64,000 nucleotides of DNA from Actinostola sp. cb2023 (lineage: Eukaryota > Cnidaria > Anthozoa > Actiniaria > Actinostolidae), in assembly GCA_033675265.1 (NCBI GenBank), contig JAUJYZ010001194.1:1-64000 (forward strand), read 5' to 3'. The translations under genes and the position numbers were made by a program. The notes beneath the pieces are model-generated. The model worked only from the letters and a program-made list of their open reading frames with translations, did not search any database and had not been told where the DNA came from. Shown here piece after piece: positions 43,249 to 52,108 of the stretch; position 1 is the stretch's first letter, and each line of letters opens with the position of its first letter.

Positions 43249-44685
43249 ATTTATGTCATGTGTTTTTGATGAAGGAGGGGTTGTTGTGTCATGTTTTTTT
43301 GATGATGAAGGAGGTGTTTGTTTTACAAATGTACTTGGCTTATTGCCGGCATTCTGATGTGGTAATTGTATCTTTGAATGGCTCATGTTATTATGACGGA
43401 TTCCAGTATGTTTTGTTTCAGAATTAATGTTATTGACACCCAAACTCATATCTTTCGTGGCTTTTAACAGTTTATTGTTATATCCAACAATGGATGTTGT
43501 ATTGATTACTAGATTGGACGGTAATAACCAACACCCTGGGGAAATAGCAAAATCTAATTTAACTTTAGCTTCCTGTATCGCCAGCTGGTATCTTTGGATG
43601 CTTTTTGAAATATCCTTTTCAATAATCACATCTTCAAATAAAACTAAAAATTCTTGTTGGGTTTCCATTGCCGATCCACGGTTTGAAACTATTGCCGACC
43701 GTGTGTTTACTTGAGACCCTAAAATACAATACACAAAAGATTCAATGGTTTGATTCAGCCGTGACAATCCTGCTTTAGTAAATCCTTTACTTTGGAGAGG
43801 GAAAAACCACTCGTATTGAAAAGATGTTCGCTCGTCTTCAACCTTTACAATACTAAATTGATTTAATTTATCTTCAAACTCGTCGGGTAATTTCTCAATT
43901 GTTTTGTAAGGTACGTACTTTTCATGAAGATCTTTTGACATTCCTCCATAACCCCAGGAGTACACATAACCCAGCCCATGATTGATAGGAGCTAAAAATC
44001 TAAAATCATGAGGTGTGTTGAATTCATTTCTTAATTTTTCATACACGGATTTGTTGTAAGTGTTTGTGTACAATTTAAAGGCCCTGTCTTGGGGAAGAGG
44101 GACTTGAAGCTCATTTAAAATACGCCGAACGGTGAAGATCACATGAAATTTCATTAAAGATCCTACTTGAGTGTCTGTCAACAAATCCCTTCCAATTCCA
44201 CATCCTCCTGTGGCACACCATACTGCAAAGTTTAATTGTTGCGACCAATACGATAAATTAGACCCGCCCAACCAGCGATGGGCTTCTTTAGCCGTTTTAA
44301 AAGTCATAGTCGATTCGGTAAAAATATTTCTAAGTTTTAACTCTACCTTGGATTGGGGTTGAACGTAAATATCAAATTTTGTATAATCGTATTTGGGTGG
44401 AGCGTCGTTCCAAGGAATAAAAGTGTAGTTTGCCTTCTGGTAGGTGTATTTTTTTGGAAAGCTTGGGAATGTTTTAACATTAAGGAAATCATGGATATTT
44501 TCAGGTTTTGGAGTCTCGCCTCTCCATGAAGGGAATTCATACACGGTATTTACTAGATTTCCATTTTTATCATAGGGGTTATAGTCGTCCCCATTAAATA
44601 AAAACCTTACATCGCCATTTACATCCTGGCTGAATCTGTTAGTGCTATAGTTTGGATACTTTTCAACAAAGTCTGTAAACTTCAT
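43195..44685 (-). CDS. Polinton structural or uncharacterised protein with C-terminal membrane segment
   Basis: 496 residues, intact, beginning MKFTDFVEKYPNYSTNRFSQ. The body is aromatic-rich (YTFIPWNDAPPKYDYTKFDI; LSYWSQQLNFAVWCATGGCG), followed by a low-complexity S/T/P/H region (~residues 440-475) and a terminal hydrophobic segment (INLAMITIVAAGFTWYIF). I recall the WSQQLNFAVWCATGGCG-type motif from other Polintons but cannot give it a function. It is the farthest downstream gene of the structural cluster, which hints at a virion or membrane protein. Confidence 0.75.
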   Translation of the reverse strand: MKFTDFVEKYPNYSTNRFSQDVNGDVRFLFNGDDYNPYDKNGNLVNTVYEFPSWRGETPKPENIHDFLNVKTFPSFPKKYTYQKANYTFIPWNDAPPKYDYTKFDIYVQPQSKVELKLRNIFTESTMTFKTAKEAHRWLGGSNLSYWSQQLNFAVWCATGGCGIGRDLLTDTQVGSLMKFHVIFTVRRILNELQVPLPQDRAFKLYTNTYNKSVYEKLRNEFNTPHDFRFLAPINHGLGYVYSWGYGGMSKDLHEKYVPYKTIEKLPDEFEDKLNQFSIVKVEDERTSFQYEWFFPLQSKGFTKAGLSRLNQTIESFVYCILGSQVNTRSAIVSNRGSAMETQQEFLVLFEDVIIEKDISKSIQRYQLAIQEAKVKLDFAISPGCWLLPSNLVINTTSIVGYNNKLLKATKDMSLGVNNINSETKHTGIRHNNMSHSKIQLPHQNAGNKPSTFVKQTPPSSSKKHDTTTPPSSKTHDINLAMITIVAAGFTWYIFR

Positions 44686-44833
44686 CTTATAGTATTATCA
44701 TATCTCAGTTTATAAATATATCCGTAGGGGGTTCTATCAAAGGATAAAGTTATTTCTTTGGACTTATGAGCTGCTCGACAATCTCTCTTTTCAGTTCTTC
44801 TCTCAGCTTCTGAACATCGGGAACCTGGTTTTT

Positions 44834-45340
44834 TTAAATCTCATTATTATGCTTTCTGATGTTGCTTTTCAAGGTTTCGTATTTTTGAAGCTCAGCCATA
44901 ATGTGACCAAATTCTTTCTCATCAATACTGTTATCGCTCAAGGCCTTTGATACAAGATCGCTTATGCTATTCTCTTTTGATTTTGCAAGCTGAACAGTAT
45001 TTTCATGTTTTGTTACTTTTTTAGTAAGCTTTCTAGTGAAAACGGTACAAATAGCAGATATTAAACCCAATAGGCCGCCCACAGTGGATAAAGGAACACC
45101 CACTAGGATCCCAGGCCCTGTTAAACTTGTGGCCACGCCAGAGCCGGTTAAAATTACAGACAAAGTTCCTGCTGCTACTGCCGTTTTATGAAGTATTCCT
45201 CGCATCTTAGCATATTTTTTCCTAACGTTTTCATAATGTTTTACTTCTGATCCTAGTTGGGTCAAAGCCATGTTTACTTTATGAAGTCTAAAGTTTTCGC
45301 CAGTGGTTGATACTTCTGGATAAATCGCGTCGTAGTCCAT
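44834..45340 (-). CDS. Small membrane protein with glycine-rich hydrophobic core
   Basis: 168 residues starting MDYDAIYPEVSTTGENFRLH. A central hydrophobic, glycine-rich stretch (about residues 52-102: AVAAGTLSVILTGSGVATSL, then VGVPLSTVGGLLGLISAICT) is flanked by basic and amphipathic helices. The start follows TATAATATAT directly. Similar proteins accompany Polinton capsid genes; I infer a virion membrane-associated role without a known mechanism. Confidence 0.7.
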   Translation of the reverse strand: MDYDAIYPEVSTTGENFRLHKVNMALTQLGSEVKHYENVRKKYAKMRGILHKTAVAAGTLSVILTGSGVATSLTGPGILVGVPLSTVGGLLGLISAICTVFTRKLTKKVTKHENTVQLAKSKENSISDLVSKALSDNSIDEKEFGHIMAELQKYETLKSNIRKHNNEI

Positions 45341-45345
45341 ATATA

Positions 45346-45931
45346 TTATACTATTTCAAGGGTAATGTAAATCTCATACTTATCTGTGGTAGGGCCATCA
45401 CAATCTGAAACCCATAAGTTCAAGGAGGTTATGATACGGGTATTAATAGAAACCCACAAGGGTTCTGGGGAATATTCGGTGATGGCTTCAGAGGTGTTGA
45501 GAGGCACGCGGCACAATATTTTACTTCTTGCGCCGTCGTATAACACCTCATCAATTAGGTTGCAATTAATGTAAATAACGCTAGGTATGGGGTTTATCAT
45601 AATAACCCCCTCAGAGTTTGAACGAAGCAGCACAAGCATTTCAGCGCTTAGTACGACAGGAATAGCGCCCGTAAACATAGCCCATGCCATTCCGCTCTAG
45701 TTGAAGCCCCTTATTGGCGAACGCTAGTTTTTCTCTTATTCGTTTAAAAGTCCATTGACCTGCTGAAAAATGAACTAGAACCTTGTTGTTACGGTCGGAC
45801 ATCGTTCCATCTTTTGGAAGATTATATAATTTGTTTACGAATCGACAGCTTACAAGACGTATTTTACTGCCTTTTATGGGCTCTACAAATAGTGTGTTTC
45901 TAAATGCCTTATCATTGATGTACAGGATCAT
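45346..45931 (-). pseudogene. Polinton small structural-like gene, one frameshift
   Basis: The first part (45931-45641) starts MILYINDKAFRNTLFVEPIK after TAATATATATG. The second part (45690-45346) continues in another frame with VVLSAEMLVLLRSN and ends EIYITLEIV. The two overlap over 45641-45690 and appear to be one ~190-residue beta-rich protein split by a single frameshift. The size and strand-rich character would suit a small jelly-roll capsid or fibre protein, but I see no diagnostic motif, so this is a guess. Confidence 0.5.
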
Positions 45932-45936
45932 ATATA

Positions 45937-47292
45937 TTATTTCTTTTTATATTGTTCGACAGCATAGAGAACTGCAGCTACTATCAACAGCCATGTGTGT
46001 TTAGCCAGAAAGCCAACAACCTGCCCGGCAGTCTTAAATATAAAGGAGGCTATTGCTCCTACCATAGCTGGCAACATATGAGCTAATTTTTCACCTATTG
46101 TTTTCAAACCTTTTCCAAGGCCTTTTGCGACGGAAGATAAGCTGCTTTTTAAACTATTAATAATGGCGCCAATGACGACGCCAACAGCAGAAACAATAGC
46201 AAAAGCAGTTAGGCCGTATTTTTTAAAGATACGTTTTAGGCGCGCCTTCAATGGTAATCTTTCTTCTATAGCCTCTCTTTCGTTTGCTATCTTTAGTTTC
46301 TTATCCTCTAACTTTTGTACTTGTGTTTCTAAAATCGTTTTTCTTTTAGTGAGAGCTTCAGTGTCGTCAATTAATTTATTGTTATCATGAATTAATTCAT
46401 ATCTTTTTTCCCTTATAGTTTTCGCTTGTTCTACCATTTCATCTGTCTGTCTTTGAGAATTGTGGTACATCTCAAATTCCGATCTAATTGAACTAATACT
46501 TCTATTGTTGTCATCTATCTCCCTATTTACGTCAACTACTTCAGGGTATAACACCGTTAGTTTTTTATCAATTCCAGCTTCTGCGGCTTCTAACCGTCTT
46601 ATCTTGCTTCCAGCAGACTCGCCTAAAGCATTTTTAATTTTATCTGGTATTCTAAAAGAGATTTCACTGAATAAGTCGCTCGTTTGAGTGTTAATCGGGT
46701 ACCACGTGTCACCGTCATAGACTTCAAGAGCGCCTCTTTCACTGATTCTGACATCAAACTTGTTTTCTATACCAATTCTATTATCAGGGTAGAATCTATC
46801 AAGTTCATCTGTAGCTCTATCGTACAGTTCAATCTGTTTAGCCGATCGGCCTAAATTGTTTACTATTGTTTGCGGTAGTTTTTTTGCGTCTAGTAAGTGT
46901 ATTTTCGATCCTGTACTTTTTAGTCTAACAGTAACCCTATCATATTCATCAATGTCAAAAGTAAAGGTAGATTTTGATGGGTCCCATTCAGGATATAACT
47001 CTTGGATTTTTTTTTCAGCAATAGTCTTCCGCTGTTCCATTTCTTCTAACCTCTTCCGATTCGAAGAAAGATCGTCCATCGCAATCTCTTCACCCGGGGG
47101 TGCATCATCGAAACCTAGAACGTGTCTTGTACGCGAGTATCCAGGTCCTCTAATTCCGTCTATAGCCTGCCTTAGCCTAGATCCTTCATCTCTATCTCTA
47201 TTAATAAGGCGTTGGGTCTCATCATCATCATCATCATTTATATCAGTTCTACCTTCCTCTGTAGTAGGGTCAAAATCAATACCATCATCCAT
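45937..47292 (-). CDS. Coiled-coil protein with C-terminal membrane-active region
   Basis: 451 residues starting MDDGIDFDPTTEEGRTD after GATTATATGG. The N-terminus is acidic (a run of D near residue 20). The middle has a folded segment (WDPSKSTFTFDIDEYDRVTV, then YDGDTWYPINTQTSDLFSEI). A long coiled coil spans about residues 245-345. The C-terminus has hydrophobic stretches separated by a glycine/lysine amphipathic helix (AIVSAVGVVIGAIINSL, GLGKGLKTIGEKLAHMLP, VGFLAKHTWLLIVAAVLYAV). This C-terminal pattern is common in Polinton and adintovirus-type elements and suggests membrane interaction during entry or assembly. Intact. Confidence 0.75.
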   Translation of the reverse strand: MDDGIDFDPTTEEGRTDINDDDDDETQRLINRDRDEGSRLRQAIDGIRGPGYSRTRHVLGFDDAPPGEEIAMDDLSSNRKRLEEMEQRKTIAEKKIQELYPEWDPSKSTFTFDIDEYDRVTVRLKSTGSKIHLLDAKKLPQTIVNNLGRSAKQIELYDRATDELDRFYPDNRIGIENKFDVRISERGALEVYDGDTWYPINTQTSDLFSEISFRIPDKIKNALGESAGSKIRRLEAAEAGIDKKLTVLYPEVVDVNREIDDNNRSISSIRSEFEMYHNSQRQTDEMVEQAKTIREKRYELIHDNNKLIDDTEALTKRKTILETQVQKLEDKKLKIANEREAIEERLPLKARLKRIFKKYGLTAFAIVSAVGVVIGAIINSLKSSLSSVAKGLGKGLKTIGEKLAHMLPAMVGAIASFIFKTAGQVVGFLAKHTWLLIVAAVLYAVEQYKKK

Positions 47293-47297
47293 ATAAT

Positions 47298-47708
47298 CTA
47301 CAAATATCTCGCTGCTAAAAAAACAGTTCCCATCATCCCGGCACCAACATAAATAATTTCATTGCGTTTTTGTTTTTTGCTAGGTTTATAATAATTAGAA
47401 AATTGAGGCTGTTTGCCAAAATCAGGATGCGTCTTACTGTACAAAGTAAATGCATAATCCGTATCGTGTAAGTCGTTATCTGCTAACTTCTTATTCTCAT
47501 AACGCTCTGCCAACCAATCTTGGTATTGCCGGCGCTTTTTTTCCCACTCGCCCATATCTTGTTGATAGCGCTCTAAAGCTTTGTCGTGGCGTTTTTTCTC
47601 TCCATCAATATGTTTCTTATCCAACGATTTCGCTAAATACATGCTGCCTGTAAAAGCTGTTGCATTCAGAACAGCTCCGGCGATCATCATAACTACATCA
47701 CTTGCCAT
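47298..47708 (-). CDS. Small two-membrane-segment Polinton protein
   Basis: 136 residues starting MASDVVMMIAGAVLNATAFT. An N-terminal hydrophobic segment is followed by a charged helical middle (KKRHDKALERYQQDMGEWEK), a tyrosine-rich part and a second hydrophobic segment (IIYVGAGMMGTVFLAARYL). I recall the 'KRHDKA' helix between two hydrophobic ends from other Polintons. The start context is TATAAATGG, and the stop lies 5 bp before the next downstream gene. Confidence 0.7.
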   Translation of the reverse strand: MASDVVMMIAGAVLNATAFTGSMYLAKSLDKKHIDGEKKRHDKALERYQQDMGEWEKKRRQYQDWLAERYENKKLADNDLHDTDYAFTLYSKTHPDFGKQPQFSNYYKPSKKQKRNEIIYVGAGMMGTVFLAARYL

Positions 47709-47717
47709 TTATATTAT

Positions 47718-47932
47718 TATAGATATTTAGGCAGAATTTTTTGATCTTCAAGATATTGCTTCAAATACATAGATCCTGCTAGAACTGCCACCCATTTGCC
47801 TTAATTTGGTAGACTGGTGGAAGGGTCATTGATAAAGGACTCTTTCATGGTTTTCTTTCCAATGTATCCAATAGCTGCTGCGATTCCAATAACTACAGAA
47901 GCGTCGGTGATTATTTTTCTGACATTATATAC
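47718..47932 (-). pseudogene. Tiny membrane protein, start frameshift and internal stop
   Basis: The minus strand encodes about 70 codons (ITDASVVIGIAAAIGYIGKK ... VAVLAGSMYLKQYLEDQKIL) with two hydrophobic stretches. It is interrupted by TAA near 47807. The ATG at 47932 (after ATATA) is one base out of frame with the body. It resembles very small membrane proteins found beside the previous gene in other Polintons. Too broken to be called as an ORF. Confidence 0.55.
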
Positions 47933-47941
47933 TATAATATT

Positions 47942-48271
47942 TTATTCCATGCCTCTTCTAGTTACTGTAGGAGCTACAGCAGTTATAGGTGGTGTTATAG
48001 TTGTAGCCACTATAGGCGCTTCTTTCTTCCATCGAAAATATAAATCTAAAGCTGTTAGGCCTATTCCAACTATCGTCAATGTCGTTGTTAGTGACGGTGT
48101 CCAGTTGTTGGTAGTTTCTACTATTGGAGCTTCACTCTTTTCTAGAGCCTTCTTAGCATTCTTATGATATTCGGCCAGTTTTTTTCCAGCTGCTACTTTC
48201 TTAGGATCCTTTTGCTTAACAATTGGAGTTTCTGGTTCTTTGGTTATTTGATCCTCTGCGGCTTCAGACAT
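47942..48271 (-). CDS. Small single-membrane-segment Polinton protein
   Basis: 109 residues from the ATG at 48271, which follows TTCTATATAT and gives MSEAAEDQ. A longer frame from 48322 exists, but its ATG lacks the motif. The basic stretch KDPKKVAAGKKLAEYHKNAK is followed by a hydrophobic segment (LTTTLTIVGIGLTALDLYF) and a threonine-rich tail. The KDPKKVAAGKKLAEY box recurs in Polintons as I remember them. Function unknown, probably virion membrane-associated. Confidence 0.65.
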   Translation of the reverse strand: MSEAAEDQITKEPETPIVKQKDPKKVAAGKKLAEYHKNAKKALEKSEAPIVETTNNWTPSLTTTLTIVGIGLTALDLYFRWKKEAPIVATTITPPITAVAPTVTRRGME

Positions 48272-48512
48272 ATATATAGAATAATATTCCAACAGTTTCA
48301 ACATAGTTCCAACAGCTTCCAACAGAGTTCCAACATATGCTCAACAGCTGCTCAACAGATGCTCAACACCTCCAACAGGCTGTATGCTGATAGATTTGCT
48401 ACCGGCGGCTGCTATATTGTTGCTGTGGCCCGACCTGCTGTAGATTTTCCTACTAGAGATAGAGCACATTGCTGCTATATTGCTGCTATTAGGCGTTTGT
48501 ATTCTCTAGTAT
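48272..48512. other. Intergenic region between divergent Polinton genes
   Basis: It contains a stretch of repeated CAACAG/TTCCAACAG words (about 48290-48380) followed by repeats of TTGCTGCTATATTGCTG type. Start motifs for divergent genes sit at both ends. No ORF. Confidence 0.6.
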
Positions 48513-48821
48513 ATGGAGTGCAATAAGTGTAATAAAATGTTCTGCAGCAAACAACGATTGGGAACTCATATAAGAAATCGAGTATGTGAAAAGAAGAAGC
48601 AAGAACCTACTTGTAAAGAATGTAATACGACCTTCTGTTCTATGCAAAGATTAAACTCACACATGAGAAATAGAGTATGTACAAAAAATAAATCTCCTGT
48701 CTGTGAAGATTGTAATGAGACCTTCACTTCTATGGCGCTGTTAAATACTCATTCATGTACAACAGGCCCTTGTTATAACTGCGGCGACCTTATAGAAAGA
48801 TGTGGTTGTAACAACAATTAA
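48513..48821 (+). CDS. C2H2 zinc-finger protein, three fingers
   Basis: 102 residues. Three fingers of very similar layout: CNKCNKMFCSKQRLGTHIRN, CKECNTTFCSMQRLNSHMRN and CEDCNETFTSMALLNTHSC. A last CYNCGDLIERCGC may be a further zinc site. ATG follows CTAGTAT. It is probably a DNA-binding regulator encoded by the element. Confidence 0.85.
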   Translation: MECNKCNKMFCSKQRLGTHIRNRVCEKKKQEPTCKECNTTFCSMQRLNSHMRNRVCTKNKSPVCEDCNETFTSMALLNTHSCTTGPCYNCGDLIERCGCNNN

Positions 48822-48901
48822 GCAGCAATGATATAGGTCTATTGTAGGAAATGCCCCAGCAACAATTAAGCAGCAATGATATATATCTTTTATAGGAAAT
48901 A

Positions 48902-49828
48902 TCAACGACGCAGCTTTCGTAAAGTAGCTGTAGTCGATCTCCATTCCAACCCTGTCTTCTCACATATCAACCGCCACTCATCATCATTCTTTTCTACTGT
49001 GTCGGAGCCTTGCAGATGAGTAAAGCGTAAAATACTACGATCTTCATCTTTTGCTATTAGGAGGTCTAATATCTTAAAAATGTAATAAGGATAATATCTT
49101 CTATTTTTTTTATGCAGTTCCTTGATATGATTTCTAGCTTCTAAAACTTGTATAAAAAGATGTTCTCCTTTAACAAGCACATCAGCAGATACTTTTGGTA
49201 TAGGGTTGCCAGTGACTCTGCTCCAAACTGCAGAAGCGTGTTTATTCAAATCTGCACGGCCAATATCTTTTAGAGCTATTCTGACATCTTGAATTGTATT
49301 GCCAACTAATTGTTTCTTACAGTTATTTATTACATTGTCATGAATTATCAACATCTGCTGCCCTAGAATAAGATTTATCCAATTACGATAATGTTTGCTG
49401 GGATTAAAAATGCCAGGCTTAACCGACTGCCCTTCTTGACTGTAAAATTGAGATTCATTAACAGATACAGGCATGGAAACTTCTCTTCCACACTCTGAAC
49501 ACCTCATTTGCAATTCTTCTCTATCCAGGGCCATCCTATTGCCGCAAATACATATTTCATATTCATTGTTTTCCACTGCATTACAAGGAAGAGTGTTTAA
49601 CATTTTCCTCAGCTGAACTACTTCTAAATCTTCTGCAGGTAGTTTATTAATAATCGTGCTTGTTCTATCTTCATATTTACTCCACACCATAAAAAAGTAA
49701 TTCTCTGATAGATCCCCTCCTAGCAGTTCTAAATAAAACTCAGATATTATTTCATCCACCGCCGCCATATTATTATATTTTTTCGCTATTCGTTTAAGTG
49801 TTCTAAGATAAGCTGTCACAGACTCCAT
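48902..49828 (-). CDS. VLTF3-like zinc-ribbon transcription factor (putative)
   Basis: 308 residues, intact. A treble/ribbon arrangement CICGNRMALDREELQMRCSE (C-x-C, then C-x2-C) sits near residue 93. It is followed by KHYRNWINLILGQQ (the 'H-x-x-W-x-x-x-I-x-G' segment typical of late transcription factor 3 proteins), and the C-terminal half carries YYPYYIFKILDLLI, HLQGSDTVEKNDDEWRLICE. This order matches the poxvirus/NCLDV VLTF3 family as I know it. In those viruses the factor directs late (virion gene) transcription. The start follows TCAATATATGG. It is divergent from the next gene across 28 bp. Identification by motif memory only. Confidence 0.6.
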   Translation of the reverse strand: MESVTAYLRTLKRIAKKYNNMAAVDEIISEFYLELLGGDLSENYFFMVWSKYEDRTSTIINKLPAEDLEVVQLRKMLNTLPCNAVENNEYEICICGNRMALDREELQMRCSECGREVSMPVSVNESQFYSQEGQSVKPGIFNPSKHYRNWINLILGQQMLIIHDNVINNCKKQLVGNTIQDVRIALKDIGRADLNKHASAVWSRVTGNPIPKVSADVLVKGEHLFIQVLEARNHIKELHKKNRRYYPYYIFKILDLLIAKDEDRSILRFTHLQGSDTVEKNDDEWRLICEKTGLEWRSTTATLRKLRR

Positions 49829-49859
49829 ATATTGAGTACATGCATTGCTCTAATATATG
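49826..49859. promoter_or_regulatory. Divergent start-motif pair between two Polinton genes
   Basis: Two ATATATG-type motifs face away from each other across 28 bp: CCATATATTGAG for the minus-strand VLTF3-like gene and CTAATATATGATCC for the plus-strand gene. Both start codons are part of their motif. Confidence 0.6.
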
Positions 49860-50447
49860 ATCCTTGTAACCAACCCTGCATATTTAAAATCAATCGTATC
49901 TTTTTTGAGAACTGTTAGAGCCTGTCAAGTAATACTTAGCTTCGATTCTGACATTCTAGAGATTTATGCCAAGGATATTGAATCTATCCACTTTCTTAAA
50001 GCAAAAGTAAAAATAAAACAAGATCGCCCTATTATCTGCAGCTCTATAAAAGTTAGATTGGAAGATCTTAAAGAAGTATTCAACAGTATTGATAGAGACG
50101 TGACAGAATTGAAAATGGATCTTAATCGTCTGGAGATGTTGGAAACTTTGATTACTTCTCCTATGAGAACAATACAAGTCAGTATTCTTTACCAACTTGT
50201 ACAACCGCCGGCACTGTGGGGAAAAAAATACTTTCCTTTATCCTGGTCAATGACACAGAAGGCTTTCAAGAAAAGCTTCTCAAATCAAGGGCAGATTGAA
50301 AGATATATTCGCATCACCTCTACCGCAGGGCAAATACAACTAGAGACAAATAAAGCACATCATGTCATCTGTAAGGAAACTTTATACACCGTAGAAAAGG
50401 CGACGGTTGAATCGGCGGAATTCCTTATAAGTTTAGATCTAATTTAA
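49857..50447 (+). CDS. Unknown Polinton protein, possibly sliding-clamp-like
   Basis: 196 residues, intact. Residues ~8-95 (YLKSIVSFLRTVRACQVILS, DILEIYAKDIESIHFLKAKV, VRLEDLKEVFNSIDRDVTEL) have the alternating helix/strand rhythm of a PCNA half-domain. The remainder (WGKKYFPLSWSMTQKAFKKS) does not match it. No catalytic motif is visible. The clamp idea is weak and is based on pattern only; a DNA-binding accessory protein is equally possible. Confidence 0.5.
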   Translation: MILVTNPAYLKSIVSFLRTVRACQVILSFDSDILEIYAKDIESIHFLKAKVKIKQDRPIICSSIKVRLEDLKEVFNSIDRDVTELKMDLNRLEMLETLITSPMRTIQVSILYQLVQPPALWGKKYFPLSWSMTQKAFKKSFSNQGQIERYIRITSTAGQIQLETNKAHHVICKETLYTVEKATVESAEFLISLDLI

Positions 50448-50576
50448 AAAAATCTTAACTTGCCTTGTAAGAAACTTACTATAAGCTGCTCAAAAGATGT
50501 CCTGCAGCTTTCATCATCTGCAATAACTATTAGAACAATGCTAAAACAGCTGTAGATCTACAACTGGCAGCGGATT

Positions 50577-50960
50577 TTATGAAAATACAACTCGTGATTT
50601 TTTAATGTTCTTCTTGATATTATTAGAGCTATAATAGCCATGTTTTCTTATATTAGGAAGACCCTCTTTTGTAACCCATCTCTTGAACTGCTTTGCTGCT
50701 GGCATCTTAGAGCCGAAGATCAAAGAGTACAACCCAGGTTCATTTATAAAAATGAGGTGTCTGACCTGACCCGCCAAATTGGCGGGGTAGCTTTTTTTAT
50801 CTTCTTCATCTACATGCGCCCATATTGCCTTATCAGTATCTGCATATTCTAACGCCTTCGCAACATCAATACCTTTGAACCATACAATCTCCCCATCAGT
50901 AAATGTTTCAATAGATAAATTCAATTCTAAGTTTTCATAGGATTGAAGTTGCTGTTCCAT
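50577..50960 (-). CDS. BRO-N domain protein
   Basis: 127 residues, essentially one BRO-N domain (Pfam Bro-N): EIVWFKGIDVAKALEYADTD, KAIWAHVDEEDKKS, IFINEPGLYSLIFGSKMPAA and FKRWVTKEGLPNIRKHGYYS. BRO proteins of baculoviruses, NCLDVs and phages bind nucleic acid and act as regulators. The start overlaps the end of the upstream gene by 26 bp in the same direction. The start context is weaker (ATATAGAACATGG) than for neighbours. Confidence 0.93.
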   Translation of the reverse strand: MEQQLQSYENLELNLSIETFTDGEIVWFKGIDVAKALEYADTDKAIWAHVDEEDKKSYPANLAGQVRHLIFINEPGLYSLIFGSKMPAAKQFKRWVTKEGLPNIRKHGYYSSNNIKKNIKKSRVVFS

Positions 50961-51486
50961 GTTCTATATCTAGGATATCGATGCCCTCAATACCTGATAC
51001 TGCTGGGGCAAAATTAACATGTTTGGCCACTTGAACTAGACAGCTTGACAATGCAAACATTCTGCCGCCTTTTAACAGAAAGTATCCTGCGATATTATTC
51101 AACTCTTGTGTCAACACCTCATTGGCCTTCAAATCCTCACACAATTCTTTATTATTATCAATAGGGATGGCATAAGAAGCCAATCCTACGGCAAGCTCTA
51201 GGGCTGAACTCACTAAACCTTGTGTGATCTTATTCCCTAGAACCGTCTGATATCTGTTAAAATACTTATCCACATCCTTTGTAGACAACTTCTTCACATC
51301 GCCTAAAGACATTTTAATTCCAGTATACTGGTCAATAGTACCAAGTACTGACAAGATACATAATTGTTCACGTTTTTCTTCTACTTCTACATCTACAACT
51401 TTCTTCTTCCTTTCTACAGCCTTCTTCTTTATTACAACTTCCTCTGGTATAGTTTCCTCTGCATATTGATCAAGAATTGACGTCAT
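50935..51486 (-). CDS. Conserved Polinton protein next to the ATPase (function unknown)
   Basis: 183 residues. The N-terminus is basic/acidic and helical (EEVVIKKKAVERKKKVVDVE). The body includes SALELAVGLASYAIPIDNNK and NNIAGYFLLKGGRMFALSSC with LVQVAKHVNFAP. The position directly after the packaging ATPase is the same in other Polintons as I recall. Start and upstream stop overlap as ATGA (51483-51486), so translation may be coupled or the genes are tightly packed. Intact. Confidence 0.65.
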   Translation of the reverse strand: MTSILDQYAEETIPEEVVIKKKAVERKKKVVDVEVEEKREQLCILSVLGTIDQYTGIKMSLGDVKKLSTKDVDKYFNRYQTVLGNKITQGLVSSALELAVGLASYAIPIDNNKELCEDLKANEVLTQELNNIAGYFLLKGGRMFALSSCLVQVAKHVNFAPAVSGIEGIDILDIEHGTATSIL

Positions 51487-52105
51487 CTATATATAACATA
51501 TAGATAATAAGGATTTCTCAAACAAAAACAAACATGCGCATATTTATTACTTTTTAGTATTTTCATGAATTCTTTTTTATGCTCCGCGTCTAAATCTCCG
51601 CCATATTCATCAAATAAAATTTGGTTTGATGTCTTACTTGGACTGAAGAAGCTAATGACACAAGCAATATTTTCGCGATAAGGTTTAGCTATAGAAGTGA
51701 GTTGTTGGGTCAGCACCCAAACACTTATTTTTTCGTGTCTGCCAGAGAAGGCTAAATTAATAAACGTGTTCGATCTTCGCTTCAAATCTTTAGAAACCGC
51801 ACAATCGTCTAAGACAATCAGCGTGTTGTGCCCAGAGAACACCTCTTTACAACAGGATAATATCTCATCAATCTCATCAACACTACTAGCTATAGCATCG
51901 GGCGATACAACTATAAACCTAGGATCATTCTTCGCAAAACCCGATAAGTTTTATTTTTAGAATAAGTGGGGCAAATCAAAATTATATATTCAAACACATG
52001 CCTGTAAGGCCCTCTTAAAATATCAATCAAATATTGTGTTTTGCCACAATTCGTCGGCCCTACTATAATACAGTGAAATGGTACCTGATCTTTCAATTCT
52101 TCCAT
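51483..52105 (-). pseudogene. FtsK/HerA-type genome-packaging ATPase, frameshifted
   Basis: The first part (52105-51911) starts after TTAATATATGG and has the Walker A motif GPTNCGKT. The second part, in a different frame and readable from about 51950 to 51483, has Walker B TLIVLDDCAV, then FINLAFSGRHEKISVWVLTQQL (sensor-like Q) and ends YYLYVIYR. A frameshift lies between about 51911 and 51960. The A32-like ATPase family drives DNA into capsids of Polintons, NCLDVs and PRD1-like viruses. Length (~207 codons) is close to normal, so a single-base change is the only visible damage. Confidence 0.9.
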
Positions 52106-52108
52106 ATA

